This document shows, piece after piece, positions 11,587 to 32,400 of a stretch of 64,000 bases of DNA. The position numbers and the translations under genes were made by a program. Within the stretch, counting starts at the first letter, position 1. Each line of letters opens with the position of its first letter. Source of the stretch: Glandiceps talaboti. Its lineage: Eukaryota > Hemichordata > Enteropneusta > Spengelidae. The notes beneath the pieces are model-generated. The model did not search any database. It worked only from the letters and a program-made list of their open reading frames with translations, and was not told the origin of the DNA. The stretch is taken from assembly GCF_964340395.1 (NCBI RefSeq), contig NC_135556.1:25519723-25583722 (forward strand), given 5' to 3'.

Positions 11587-13649
11587 TCCGGTCAAAATGA
11601 TCTATGGGTCTACACACTAAAATCGGCACACCCAACACGACCATGTTGTAAACCTGTTACACTATACTAATTAATTAATTAATTAATTAATTAATTATGC
11701 ATAAAATCAACTTCTAGCTGAGATGTGCAATGTCTAGCGATTGATAGTTTGACAATTTCAATTAGCTATATTGTTGGTTATCAGATCGAAATAAATTCTA
11801 CTCCAGTTACAGCTAGTGTATCTTTGTTAAATAATACGAATAATTATAATCTATCAAATTATTCACAACACTGTAGGTTAGATTTCCTATCAAATATTAT
11901 ACTCTTATTGTTCAAAAACGTGTTCTACTGATTAACTCAGAACTTTGTACGGGACAACTAGCTTCCATTCCCTAAAACAGTAGTCGTTTAGAAATCTTTG
12001 TCTTCGTTTCATACATCTATTTTTGCAAGAATCTCATATACATAGACTTGGGTTCAACTGCCCAGGGACTCTTCAATTTATAAGATACATGCACCGCCAT
12101 AGTGTACATACATGTAAGACTGTACATAAAAGTACACCATACTCGCAACAGTGCCGGGAAACAATGGTGTGCAGTACCTCTTTATAACATTCATAATAAA
12201 TGTGTTTCTACCGAGTCTGTTAGCGCCAACTTCACTTACAAATAATACAAACAAATTAGGGAGATATTGCGTTATTAAAAACGTTTACATGTAAAATGGA
12301 CTGCAACTTATGTCATATTAAAGAGCTTACAACGTGTTTTTTACGAAGGAGTCTTTGATGTATCGGCATAACACAAACACTGTTAAGTGAGGGCAACCTG
12401 CATCGGGAGTATGTGACCAGCCTTTAATTTTTTTATTAGCAATTGGTATCTCTATTCAGATTACTGCAACTTAGCATCAATAGTTAAAACTGCAGCTTGA
12501 CGAGGGGTCAACATTTACTATAAGGTCACATGAAAGGTCACTATTGACTAGGGGTCAATATTGGAATAGCTAATTTACATATCAGTAAATTTAACCACTG
12601 GCGTTCCCCAGGCGTCTACGCAATATGTTCATTTGAAATGGAATATTTTGAGACATTTATTGGTAGTAATAAGAACAGAGTTGACATCCCAGGGTATGCA
12701 ATCTGAATCTAGTGAATTATAATACATTATGCTTCAGAATATCATGACAGTTTTGAATTTAAGTACATGATAGCGAACGAGTTTCACACATTGAATGGTA
12801 AAGGTATTCTTACTTCAATGTCAGATGATTACAAAAGGCATTATAATGGGGAACATACCAAACTCTGTGCTTGTCTGCTTGTATTAGTGTAACTATGTAT
12901 GTTCTATGATCTTTGGCATAAAACTTTGTGAAAGAATAAATTACTCCATTTGATGTGCGTTTATTTTCATTCATTCATTCATTCATTTATTTATTTATCA
13001 TTAAAATCTAACACCAATAAGAGAGTCCTGAGTAATTTTCTCTGGGGTGACGTCATATACTGAACTTGTAGTATCAGTAACTGTAACTATTTTGTAGTAT
13101 CAGTGACTGTAACTATTTTGTAGTATCAATGACTGTAACTATTTTTGCTACTGTGTCCCACCACCTTGATGTTACTGAAGGTGCTTGTGTGAAACAACAT
13201 AGATCGTACCTGTGCGTGTTTGTAACGAAATAAATTGCGAAGATAAAAATAACATGTGTTAAACGTTTGTTATTGTATGTACAGGAAGTGGTATATAAAG
13301 AAAGTTGGTAAAGATGGGTACTTACATGGAATCACAAGTGAAGACAACAATAATCAAAGTATTAATACATGGTCACCGATATTTCAATACAGACTGGACA
13401 TGATGAAGCGATTCACCAAAGTGGGTTACTTTTTCATGAAAGAGTCCTAAATAGGCCCACTTTCCGTCTTAACGTTCCCTTAAAGCGTGGTGGTTTTTTT
13501 ATTTGTATATTAAGGTGGTCGTGATCTGAGTGATGACATACGTAGTGCCACCGATGACACAACAGTCCATATAAATTGGTCTGTATACACTGCCACCAAC
13601 GACAGAACAGTCCATATAAATTGGTCTGTATACACTGCCACCAACGACA

Positions 13650-13775
13650 TAGTCTCGCTCCCAGACTCGTGGGTATCGTAATCTTTGTAGAGAGGGACTA
13701 GTCCCCGGGACTAAAGTCCCTCACTTCGCCTTATAAAGCTAAGGGACGATAGTCACGAGTCTGGCAGCGAGACTA
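13650..13775. mobile_element. short MITE with TA flanks and AGTCTCGCT ends
   Basis: About 126 bp. Left end TAGTCTCGCTCCCAGACTCG and right end CACGAGTCTGGCAGCGAGACTA form inverted repeats. TA at both edges fits a Tc1/mariner-type target duplication. The interior holds a second near-palindrome around GGGACTAGTCCCCGGGACTA. Confidence 0.7.
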
Positions 13776-13810
13776 CCAACGACAGAAGAGGCCAAATACA
13801 TTGGTCTGTA

Positions 13811-13926
13811 TACAGTGTTGTCTGTAAGGTACGCCGTGACGGGGCGCCCTCAAACATCAGGCAACCCCTAACAGAGGAGGCCGATGAGGGCGAAACGTCA
13901 CGACGTATCCTACAGACAACACTGTA
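13811..13926. mobile_element. short MITE with 30-bp inverted ends
   Basis: TACAGTGTTGTCTGTA plus 14 more bases at the left is inverted at 13897-13926 with three mismatches. TA dinucleotides flank both ends. Too short to encode protein. Confidence 0.7.
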
Positions 13927-16726
13927 TACCAACGACAGAAGTCCATAGACATTGATCTGTATAGTGCCACTAATGACTGAACAGTCCTTAAACCACTTCA
14001 CATGTGTAAACCCTTTGTTTCACGAGTACGTTATTTACACGATTGCATCGACTTTGTGTAGTATATTAGTATTATTACACTGGACAATACGATGCACTAT
14101 CAAAACAAAGATCTACAATAGAAAAATGATTGCATAACGCACGGAATGTGACATATGTTAGTTTGGTTTTAAGTATTATGTCTCAAATATAAATGCAAAT
14201 ACGTGTAGCATTAGTTTTCGTTTTTACCTTTTATTTGTCATTTTTGAACTTTTTATTCTTCCGGAGTGTGCACTGAAAACCAGCTTTAATGCAAACTCAG
14301 GAACAATAAGCTCATAAATGAGAATTCAAAAATAAAAAGGAACGGTACAATTATTGTAATTAATATCAAACTGTACACTTGTTAATTCAAAAGTAGATCC
14401 GGGTCATTTTGCAGGTCGAATAACTTTAACGCCAAAGTTATTAATCGACTTGTCAATCACACGATGGTTGTATACTAAAACATAAGGGTGAGAATAGCGG
14501 AATTGATGTATCTAACTTGCTGATAATTTTATTAGGTTTTGACGATTTGAGAAGTTGATAAATGAAGAGAACATTCTATCAGATAAAATGCGAGTGCGAT
14601 ACTGGTTTTATATATAGTACCACACTTGCACTGATTGTTCATGAAATGACGCAAAATGTCCTGTTAGTAAGATCATCGCTAGTCTGGATGACCAGACTAT
14701 GGTTTAACCACAACACAAGGTATAAATCGTAACGATACTGTATAGGAACTAAACTAGATCATCACTAACTATCAGACTGACATAGCAGAGGGGCGATTGC
14801 TGTAGTGAGAGTTCAATGATTAGTGAAATCACATAGGATGTTGAGACACGCAGAGCTGATTTCGGGTCTTGTGGACTAAAACAAACATTTTACAAGGTGT
14901 AAACATTTAGAGGTCAAAAACGAATTTTACTCACCAGTCTGTCACGAGTCCCGAAATCGTGAAGAAGCCAAACTAGATTAAAATCTTCCCAAACGGCGAA
15001 ACATGACTAGTCTTGTAGAAAGACATGTGAAGGTACTGAACAGTACCAACCGACGACATGTGCCTTTCATTAAAACTAAAACTCTCAGTGACAAAATTGA
15101 CGGAAACACGTGTTCCTCAAGTGCAATGTGGTTAAAATGAATTGGCCAATCACTGGCCTGTTGCACGTAATGACTTGCTCGTCTGTGAACACATCCTCAA
15201 ACCCGATTGGCCAATTTGTGACCACACGCAGGTGTTTTTGCTGTCCATCCATCCAGAAGAATATTCTTCCAAACACTTATAGATGTGTGAAGATTTAGCT
15301 TTTTTATGGTGTTTTCAGCTGCTTTTAACGATTTTTGGCCGAGAAATGCTATCTTTAATAACGAGTTTTGAAACATGTGATTGCTGCTCGGCTGCGCTAC
15401 ACACTCGGTTGGTACAATATCTGCACTATAGCCCGACTTCATTTAACCATTACAATACATTGACCTGTATATCGTGCCACTAAAACACGAAATTGTTGAT
15501 AAACATGTACAGCAGTCCATAGATAGTGTCATCACAGAATAGTCGATATACATCAGATTCGAATTCCTCAATATGAATTTGACACTCTTCTACAATACAT
15601 CTTGCTGACCTTGGCATCATATGATGGTCATATACAAGATAATCTTTTTCCTTTTGTCTCTGACTTTTTGTCTGTATTTCAGGGATTTTGTGTACGCCTT
15701 CTTTAATATTTATTTATTTCATTACTTATTTTGTTTATTTTTGATACGTAAAATCGATTCTTCTCAGAGGGCAAGACTTTAATAAATTTATTACATGGGT
15801 AGAACAGTGACACATTGGTCTGTATATAGAGGCACCAATGACAGAACAGGCATCATACAATACATCATTCTACAATACATTGTTGTGTATTCCTTTATTT
15901 TCACCACGATGTAAATATTAATGTACAGTACATACACAAGAGAGATACACTACAAAATTCGAACTGAGTTACAGACTGTAATGCGAAGTCTAGTCCTGCC
16001 TCGTGAATAAATATGATCTCAATATAGTGATTTAAATGAAAAACAAAATATTCAATCAAATATGTCTAAAAACATAATTTGTACACAACTCAACTATTCA
16101 TACTGATCATATAAATGATACATGCATATTTAATAAAATGATGTGAAAGAAAAATTACAACTTCAGGTATCGGAACAATATTGGAACAATTATCTTATGA
16201 AAGGAACCAATGTTTTTTACAGCTGCACCTGGATTTTCTTTTAAATTGTTTTGTTGAATTGAATGACTTAATTATAACATGGTAGACGCTGAACATGAGT
16301 GAATCACCTGTACTGTGGGTAAATGTATGTATAGCTGTAGACATAATATGGTACAAGAAATACAATCCAATGAAACTCATGCAATTTAACTTGTATTGTG
16401 CTATTTGTGGATCTCAAATTTACATATAAAATGTCTAATTATCGGTATTTTAACGATTTCCAGTGAATATATTGTTGGTGATCTGATAGAAAATATACCA
16501 TGCCAGTTAAAGCTATTGCTGGATTTCGGTCTGCTGGTAAGGAATTCCAGAGTACAGAACCATAAGAACTTAACAGTGTTGAGTTTCTTAATTTCGTGTT
16601 ATATATATATGTCAAAAAAGAGGTAAATCATTCCACAATGTTCTAACAAAAGACATATACAGTGAACATAAATGTTGAAGTAACCCATACTCTTTCTCAA
16701 AACACACAAACTTATTGGGTCAAGGG

Positions 16727-25989
<9,263 letters not shown>

Positions 25990-26294
25990 TCCTTTAAATC
26001 TGGATGAATTTTAGTCGACTGTAAGGCTAGTGTAATGTCAACTTGTTTTGACAAGATAGTGTAACTTATGCTTAGGCAGTGGTTTCACTTGTAACAGGTG
26101 GGTAGCTGTTAATGATTGTCAATATGGCCAAACAGCTCGTAGAGGGCAGTACTCACATTATATTGAATACTGATGATATTGAAAATAGATAGCATTTCAT
26201 CTATTGAGTTTGATTTTTGGTTGCCAGGAAATATGATGTCATTGGTTTTTAAAAGAAATAAAACCCACATCTGTTGTGTTAAAAAACATGAAAA

Positions 26295-26298
<4 letters not shown>

Positions 26299-26349
<51 letters not shown>
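26299..26349. repeat. (TA)n microsatellite
   Basis: Pure AT dinucleotide run about 310 bases upstream of the decarboxylase start codon. Confidence 0.95.
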
Positions 26350-26350
<1 letters not shown>

Positions 26351-26980
26351 GCTCTGCCACTGCGGTATAGAGCACTGTCTTAGCAGATTGATACTCACCA
26401 AGTTATATATATATATTGATCTTTTTTCTTTCTTTCTTTCTTTTTTTTACAGTATTGGAAAGTCAGTCCAGGAAAACAAAAATTTGGAAAACAGAATAGA
26501 ACCCCCCATGCAACTTGTCAGAAAATGGGTTTTCCCTACCAATCATTATATGCATGGATAACAATAAAATCACGTCTATAAGACATGAACCTCAATAAAC
26601 ATTGTTTGAAAGTGTCGAGAATCACAAACGAACACACCACTGAATACATGAAAGCTGAACAAACTCCGACTGGAATTTTAAACTAACTGACTTGTAACAT
26701 CGTACACTGGGACAGTATTGAATCACCTTTGGCAACAGTATTTTCTGTATACATGGCATGGTACAATAAAGCAAAGCAATTAATTAAGGCAGTCAAATCT
26801 TATTTTGATACTATTACTTTTGACACATCTTGCTATCATTATTTCTAGTGATAAATGTAAACAAACTTCAATAACTTACACACTGTAAAGCTTAAATCCA
26901 TGAGAGCTCTCTTTAGTTTACGTAGAACTATTTCTTCTAATGAGAGTATTTCTATTCTGTTGTTTTTGTTTACTCTCATG

Positions 26981-27190
26981 AATATGCACTCCATTCTACA
27001 TATTACTAGGAGTTACTCGTAGGTATGCTGAGCTGCAAGTAACTCCTAGTAATATGCACTCCATTCTACATATTACTAGGAGTTACTCGTTGGTATGCTG
27101 AGCTGCAAGTAACTCCTAGTAATATGCACTCCACTCTGCATATTACTCGGAGTTACTCGTAGGTACGCAGAGCTACGAGTAGCTACTGGT
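26981..27190. repeat. three 70-bp tandem hairpin units
   Basis: Exact 70-base period (units begin near 26981, 27051, 27121). Each unit contains 17-bp inverted arms, TATTACTAGGAGTTACT (27001-27017) and AGTAACTCCTAGTAATA (27038-27054), around a 20-base loop. The third unit is more diverged. See findings. Confidence 0.85.
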
Positions 27191-27217
27191 AACTATTAAA
27201 ATAATGTTGTTTGAAAT

Positions 27218-27605
27218 CGATGTTATAATAACATATCATTTTCATACAGCCTTCAGTGATTGGCTTAGACTGTGTCACATGGTATGGACTAATAACCCAT
27301 AGTAACCTCAAACTGCATAGAGCAAGGCACTGGTTATCTTCTATTGCACCTAGGGCAATAGTCATGTAGCATTGGAGTCTTTTAGGTCATTTGCTTGGAC
27401 TATTGAACGAATATGTGCATGGGGATAGGATGTGTTATAAAATACTTATTGCCTGGCCTTATTTGGGCACTAGTGGACGATTATTCCTCATGCCGTTATG
27501 AAGCAATTCTTTCCCAAGGCTGAGGGAAATAGTTACTTCATAATGGCACATTCATTATGAGGGATAATATGACTAGTGCCCAAATAAAGCCAGGCAATAT
27601 GTGTA
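27218..27605. mobile_element. MITE-like DNA element, copy 1
   Basis: Contains an inverted pair ATTGCCTGGCCTTATTTGGG then CACTAGT (27449 on) and ACTAGTGCCCAAATAAAGCC then AGGCAAT (to 27600). Its left flank (27218-27450), with AGCCTTCAGTGATTGGC and CCTAGGGCAATAGTCATGTA, is homologous to the flank of the copy at 51518-51885 in opposite orientation, so the element spans about 390 bp. Confidence 0.7.
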
Positions 27606-28375
27606 TACTATAAATAATCACGAATTCTTGAAGTAAACATTATTTTTTATTATTACATGGACTAAAAGAGCCCTAGTTATCTTGTAACATAGCTTGCTAT
27701 ACATATACATATACTTGGGTTAGTATACATAACACATATTTGACACACGTACAAGATATCTACATAGAATTCAGCATTAAATACTTGAGGATGCTGCATG
27801 ATAAGTGTCTATGCAGAATCACATATTTATCTGTGTCAAAAATCTTTGAAATCTGGTTGTCATCTGTACTTCTGTACAAACAATAGATATATTGGCAATT
27901 ACACATTTTCAAGTGCATATCATCTCAATTTAAAGTATCTGATCTTTGTGCTAGGTTTGAATAAAGTCAAACTGTGTATTTTTATCAAAATGGCTGCAGA
28001 TATGTATATGAGAGGTATAGACATGATCGCGTTGTATACCTCTCTGAGGCCTGGAGATCACAATAAAAATTGTAACCAAATTATTGGACAACCAAAAAAT
28101 AGTATCAGAATCAGAAAGTAAACTGTTGTCATTAAGTTTTCAAGTTAGAATTCACTGGTCAAAATGGTTCATCTCGCTAACACTAGTTCCTACAGTGTAC
28201 TTGTTGATAGACTCCAATACATTCTATGTACTCTTCTAGTTGTCTTTCCTCTTTTGTTTTACAGTTCTGAAATGTAATTGGAAACAAGAATGTTAAATTA
28301 ACTTTTGAACATTGACTGTACATGTTACATTGTAAATGACTATGTTTCAATCCAGGTCATTGCATTAGTTTTACC

Positions 28376-28790
28376 TTATGATATGATATGATATGATATG
28401 ATATGATATGATATGTGTTTTATTGTCATATATATACTGATACATATATATTGAAATGTGCATTGATTTTGCGTGTAATGAAAAATTTACAAAAACAATA
28501 TTCTGTAGAGGACTCCTAACACAAGATTGATGTGTTAACAGAGAACTTAAATTGATTCATTAAGAGTGCGGACTGCAGTTGGATAAAAGCTAAACAATGT
28601 GCGATTAGAACCTGATTTGATTGAACGGTATTGCTCGCCTGAGCGCATAAGTTGGAGTAAATTATGTGCTGGATGGAAATCGTCTTTTATCAGTAGAGCC
28701 ATAACATTACACGGGATTATTCTTTTGTGCTGGACTTCTGAATCTTCTATAGCTTTGACAGACAACTTTTTCAATGTCTAAATTTTATTC
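28376..28790 (-). mobile_element. possible LINE 3' end with (CATAT)n tail
   Basis: On the minus strand a short frame ends GEQYRSIKSGSNRTLFSFYP followed by TAVRTLNESI and a stop. This resembles the SFFPRTIxxWN end of many LINE reverse transcriptases. About 140 bases of AT-rich sequence follow, ending in ACAATAAAACACATATC and a pentanucleotide tail. The evidence is suggestive only. Confidence 0.4.
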
Positions 28791-28794
28791 CTAA

Positions 28795-29410
28795 TCTGAA
28801 GTTGACCTTGTAAGGCTAAAACAAGCAAAGCAAGATTTACAAAGGAGAATATATTGTTCATGGTTCCAAGAATAAAGAAGACAGTAAACAAATACTTATT
28901 TTGGAATGGTAAGTTTGAAACTAGTGTGAGGTTTCAATCTACAGACCTTGATCATGCAATGATTTCATTTATTTTTAGAACCTGACAGAATAATATGTCC
29001 ATAAATTGAACCTGACAGAATAATATGTCCATAAATTGATGGTACTGGTAGTTGGATATTGTTGGTCTTTGTTCATCATGGACATATCATTTCACCAGCT
29101 GAATAATGTGATCAAGGTCTGTACAAAGTCACTGTATTTTACTGTCTGTGATTTACAGGTACAAGTTTCACATTCATTTCCAATTTACTGTTCCAAAGTC
29201 ACTGTATTTTACTGTCTGTGATTGGCAGGTTCAAGTTTCACATTCATTTCCAATTTCCTGTTCCAAAGTCACTGTATTTTACTGTCTGTGCAGTACTTCA
29301 GAGCACTCTGTTTGAAAAGAGCTCAACCACAGAGTGCAGACAATGTTTGGTTACAACATTAGCTATGATATGAAAATATCCAATTAATACTGTATACAGT
29401 CACTCACCAA
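28795..29410. other. 3' flank of the zinc-finger gene with a 68-bp repeat
   Basis: Holds about 2.5 copies of a 68-bp unit (containing GTCACTGTATTTTACTGTCT) at about 29120-29290, and a short direct repeat at 28979-29038 (AACCTGACAGAATAATATGT twice). A minus-strand AATAAA at 28968-28973 could end the zinc-finger transcript. Confidence 0.55.
28968..28973 (-). promoter_or_regulatory. candidate poly(A) signal of the matrin zinc-finger gene
   Basis: AATAAA on the minus strand about 440 bases after the stop codon at 29411. Confidence 0.4.
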
Positions 29411-32400
29411 CTATTTCAGACATGTAGTTTTCAAGAAATCTTCAGTGTCATCTTTCTTTAGCTTATTTCCCTTCACCAATGTCTCCTGTTTCACTTTAAT
29501 GGCCGAACACTTAGCTGTATCTTCACATTTCCTCTTCTTGTCTGTTGTATCTTCACATTTCCTCTTCTTGTCTGTATCTTTACAGCTTTCCATTATCTCA
29601 TTTGTAGCAGCTGGAGTGTTGTCCTCAATCTTATCTGATATCTCTGTGTTTTTATCTGAAATAACAACTGGTTGTCCAGCAGAGGGCTTGGCTACTGGTT
29701 GTCCAGCAGAGGGCTTGGCTACTGGTTGTCCATCATTTTTCTTTGGTGACTTGTAAATGTCATGTAAAATTACTCTTAGAACTTTCCTAACACACGGACT
29801 TTTCTTTGATGGCTTCCTTGTCTCTTCAGAATCTTTTTCAATTTTACCCCTCTCACTTTTCACCACTTTGCCCTGTGTCTTGACCTTTTCTGTAGCTATT
29901 TGTGTCTTGACCTTTTCTGTAGCTATTTGTGTCTTGACCTTTTCTGTAGCTATTTGTGTCTTGACCTTTTCTGTAGCTATTTGTGTCTTGACCTTTTCTG
30001 TAGCTATTTGTGTCTTGACCTTTTCTGTAGCTATTTGTGTCTTGACCTTTTCTGTAGCTATTTGTGTCTTGACCTTTTCTGTAGCTATTTGTGTCTTGAC
30101 CTTTTCTGTAGCTATTTGTGTCTTGACCTTTTCTTTAGCTATTTGTGTCTTGACCTTTTCTGTAGCTATTTGTGTCTTGACCTTTTCTGTAGCTATTTGT
30201 GTCTTGACCTTTTCTGTAGCTATTTGTGTGATGTCCTTTTCTGTAGCTATTTGTGTGGTGTCCTTATCTTTAGCTATTTGTGTGGTGTCCTTTTCTTTAG
30301 CTATTTGTGTGGTGTTCTTTTCTTTAGCTTTTTGTGTGGTGTCCTTATCTTTAGCTATTTGTGAAGTGTCCTTTTCTTTAGCTATTTGTGTGTTATCCTT
30401 TTCTTTAGCTATTTGTGTGTTATCCTTTTCTTTAGCTATTTGTGTGGTGTCCTTTTCTGTAGCTATTTGTGCGGTGTCCTTTTCTTTAGTTATTTGTGAA
30501 GTGTCCTTATCTTTAGCTATTTGTGTGGTGTCCTTTTCTGTAGCTATTTGTGCGGTGTCCTTTTCTTTAGTTATTTGTGTGGTATCCTTTTCTGTAGCTA
30601 TTTGTGTGGTGTCCTTTTCTGTAGCTATTTGTGTGGTGTTCTTTTCTTTAGCTATTTGTGTGGTGTCCTTATCTTTAGCTATCTGCGTGGTGTCCTTTTC
30701 TTTAGCTATTTGTGTGGTGTCCTTTTCTTTAATTGGTGTTTCTCTGGCATAGTTGTCCTTTTGTTTTTCTGCAATGGTGAAATCACTAGTCATGGCTGAC
30801 GTTTTACTTTTTTCATATTTGCTAGTCTTGTCCCTCACTGCTATCTTAATTTCAGTTGAGGCTACACTTTCATCAAATTGACATTTTGGGGATTGCGATT
30901 GTGTTGTTTTTTCAGTGACAACTTTACAGGTCTTTGATTTGGTTGCCATACAATCCACCAACACAATTCTTACTTCTTTCATGTTTCGTAAAAGTTTATC
31001 AAACTCTGGTCTTTTCTTGGTAGACTTCCCCATCAGTGTGTCAGTAGCCTCCTCCCTTGTGCTGTCTGATTCTTCTTCCTTATGTTTATCTGTGACAGCT
31101 GGTGATAAGGTTTCTCTGTTTACTATGTCACCAGTATCACCATCATTCACCACATCCTTGCCAGGTTTATCAGCATCCTTGCTGGGTTTATCAGCATCCT
31201 TGTCGGCTTTATCAACACCCTTGTCAGGTTTATCAACATCCATGCTGGCATTATCAGCATCCTTGCAGGGTTTATCAGCATCCTTGCAGGGTTTATCAGC
31301 ATCCTTGCAGGGTTTATCAGTATCTTTGCAGGGTTTATCAGTATCCTTGCTGGCTTTATCAGCATCCATGCTGGCATTATCAGCATCCTTGCTGGCATTA
31401 TCAGCATTCTTGCTGGCTTTATCAGTATCCTTGCTAGCATTATCAGCATCCTTGCTGGGTTTATCAGCATCCATGCTAGCATTATCAGCATCCTTGCAGG
31501 GTTTATCAGCATCCTTGCTGGCTTTATCAGTATCCTTGTAGGCTTCATCAACATCCTTAATGGGTTTATCAGCATCCTTGCTGGGTTTATCATTGATAGT
31601 ATTGGTTGAATCTGTCCCACCTCTGTTTGTTTCAATTCTACATACATCATTCCCTCCTTCAGTTTCATTCTTGTCAATTACAACACAACTTTCTTCACTG
31701 CCTTCTGTGGTTTTCTTTACAACAGTATGGACATCACTATTGTTATCTTTTGTACAACTACCAGCAACTTTTTGTGCACCTTCTTGTAATTTATGTTTGT
31801 GTCCAGTCTTTCTGTCTCTATTTTCATCTTTATATTTGTGTTTCTCGTTCTTCTTTCTATATCCGTCATCTTCCTCTTCTTGTCTATGCTTGTGATCATT
31901 TTTCTTATCTCTATGTTTGTCAGTATTTCCTTTGAAATCTGTTTTGTTTCCTACCACTCTATCTTTTCCATGTAATTGGTTAATATCTCTTTTCATAGTT
32001 GTTTTATGCTGAGTCCTAGCTTTGTCCTTTTCAGTCTCAACTACAGATTTCATCTCTGAAGACTTCATAAAGTCATCTCGTTTTTGGGCCTTGTGTTTAT
32101 TTTGAAGTCTCTCATATTTTTCCATTGTCTCTCTCTTGCTTCTTGCAGTTTTTCCAGCACTTGCTGCTACATGTTCATTATGTTTGTTCCTGGATGCTTC
32201 AATCCTTGACAGCATATTTTTAATAGACTTTTCTGGTGCATAGGTTCGACTTTGTTCAATTACACCAGATTCAGATTTCTTTGGAGTGCCACCTTCTGCA
32301 ACACAAGTTGTTCTCATAGGTATCTCCTGACTTGACCTGGCCATACTCTGTTCACTATCTTTGCTTCTTTCTCCAGGATTGCTCTTCTTGTTTCCACTTT

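Larger units (their letters stand above)
13545..13975. repeat. degenerate 60-bp tandem repeat carrying two inserted mini-elements
   Basis: Units contain ACAGTCCATATAAATTGGTC then TGTATACACTGCCACCAACG. The array is interrupted by two inverted-repeat elements (13650-13775 and 13811-13926) listed separately. More diverged units occur to about 15860. Confidence 0.75.
11590..16720. other. intergenic region, convergent gene ends, no gene recognised
   Basis: Lies between the 3' ends of the SLC35G1-like gene (+) and the decarboxylase (-). Contains (TTAA)n near 11669-11697, a 28-bp triplet repeat near 13063-13145, (ATTC/ATTT)n near 12965-12998, degenerate copies of a 60-bp repeat (13540-13960 and scattered to 15860) carrying two mini-transposons, and a CACGTG-centred near-palindrome near 15101-15117. 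Short open frames (for example 13256-13450) are unrecognised. Confidence 0.5.

Noticed and set aside
13880-13905. Hammerhead-ribozyme-like core (GATGAGGGCGAAACGTC)
   Set aside because: The expected CUGAUGA is CCGATGA, stem II is too short, and no convincing stem I or III partners flank it. It is more likely chance within a small inverted-repeat element.
27798-28121. 107-codon plus-strand frame
   Set aside because: No recognisable domain, poor codon character, no splice partners; probably chance in AT-rich spacer.
29757-30752. 331-codon plus-strand frame of CVLTFSVAI repeats
   Set aside because: Antisense shadow of the 30-bp coding repeat of the zinc-finger gene, whose minus-strand frame spans 1027 codons and continues correctly spliced exons.
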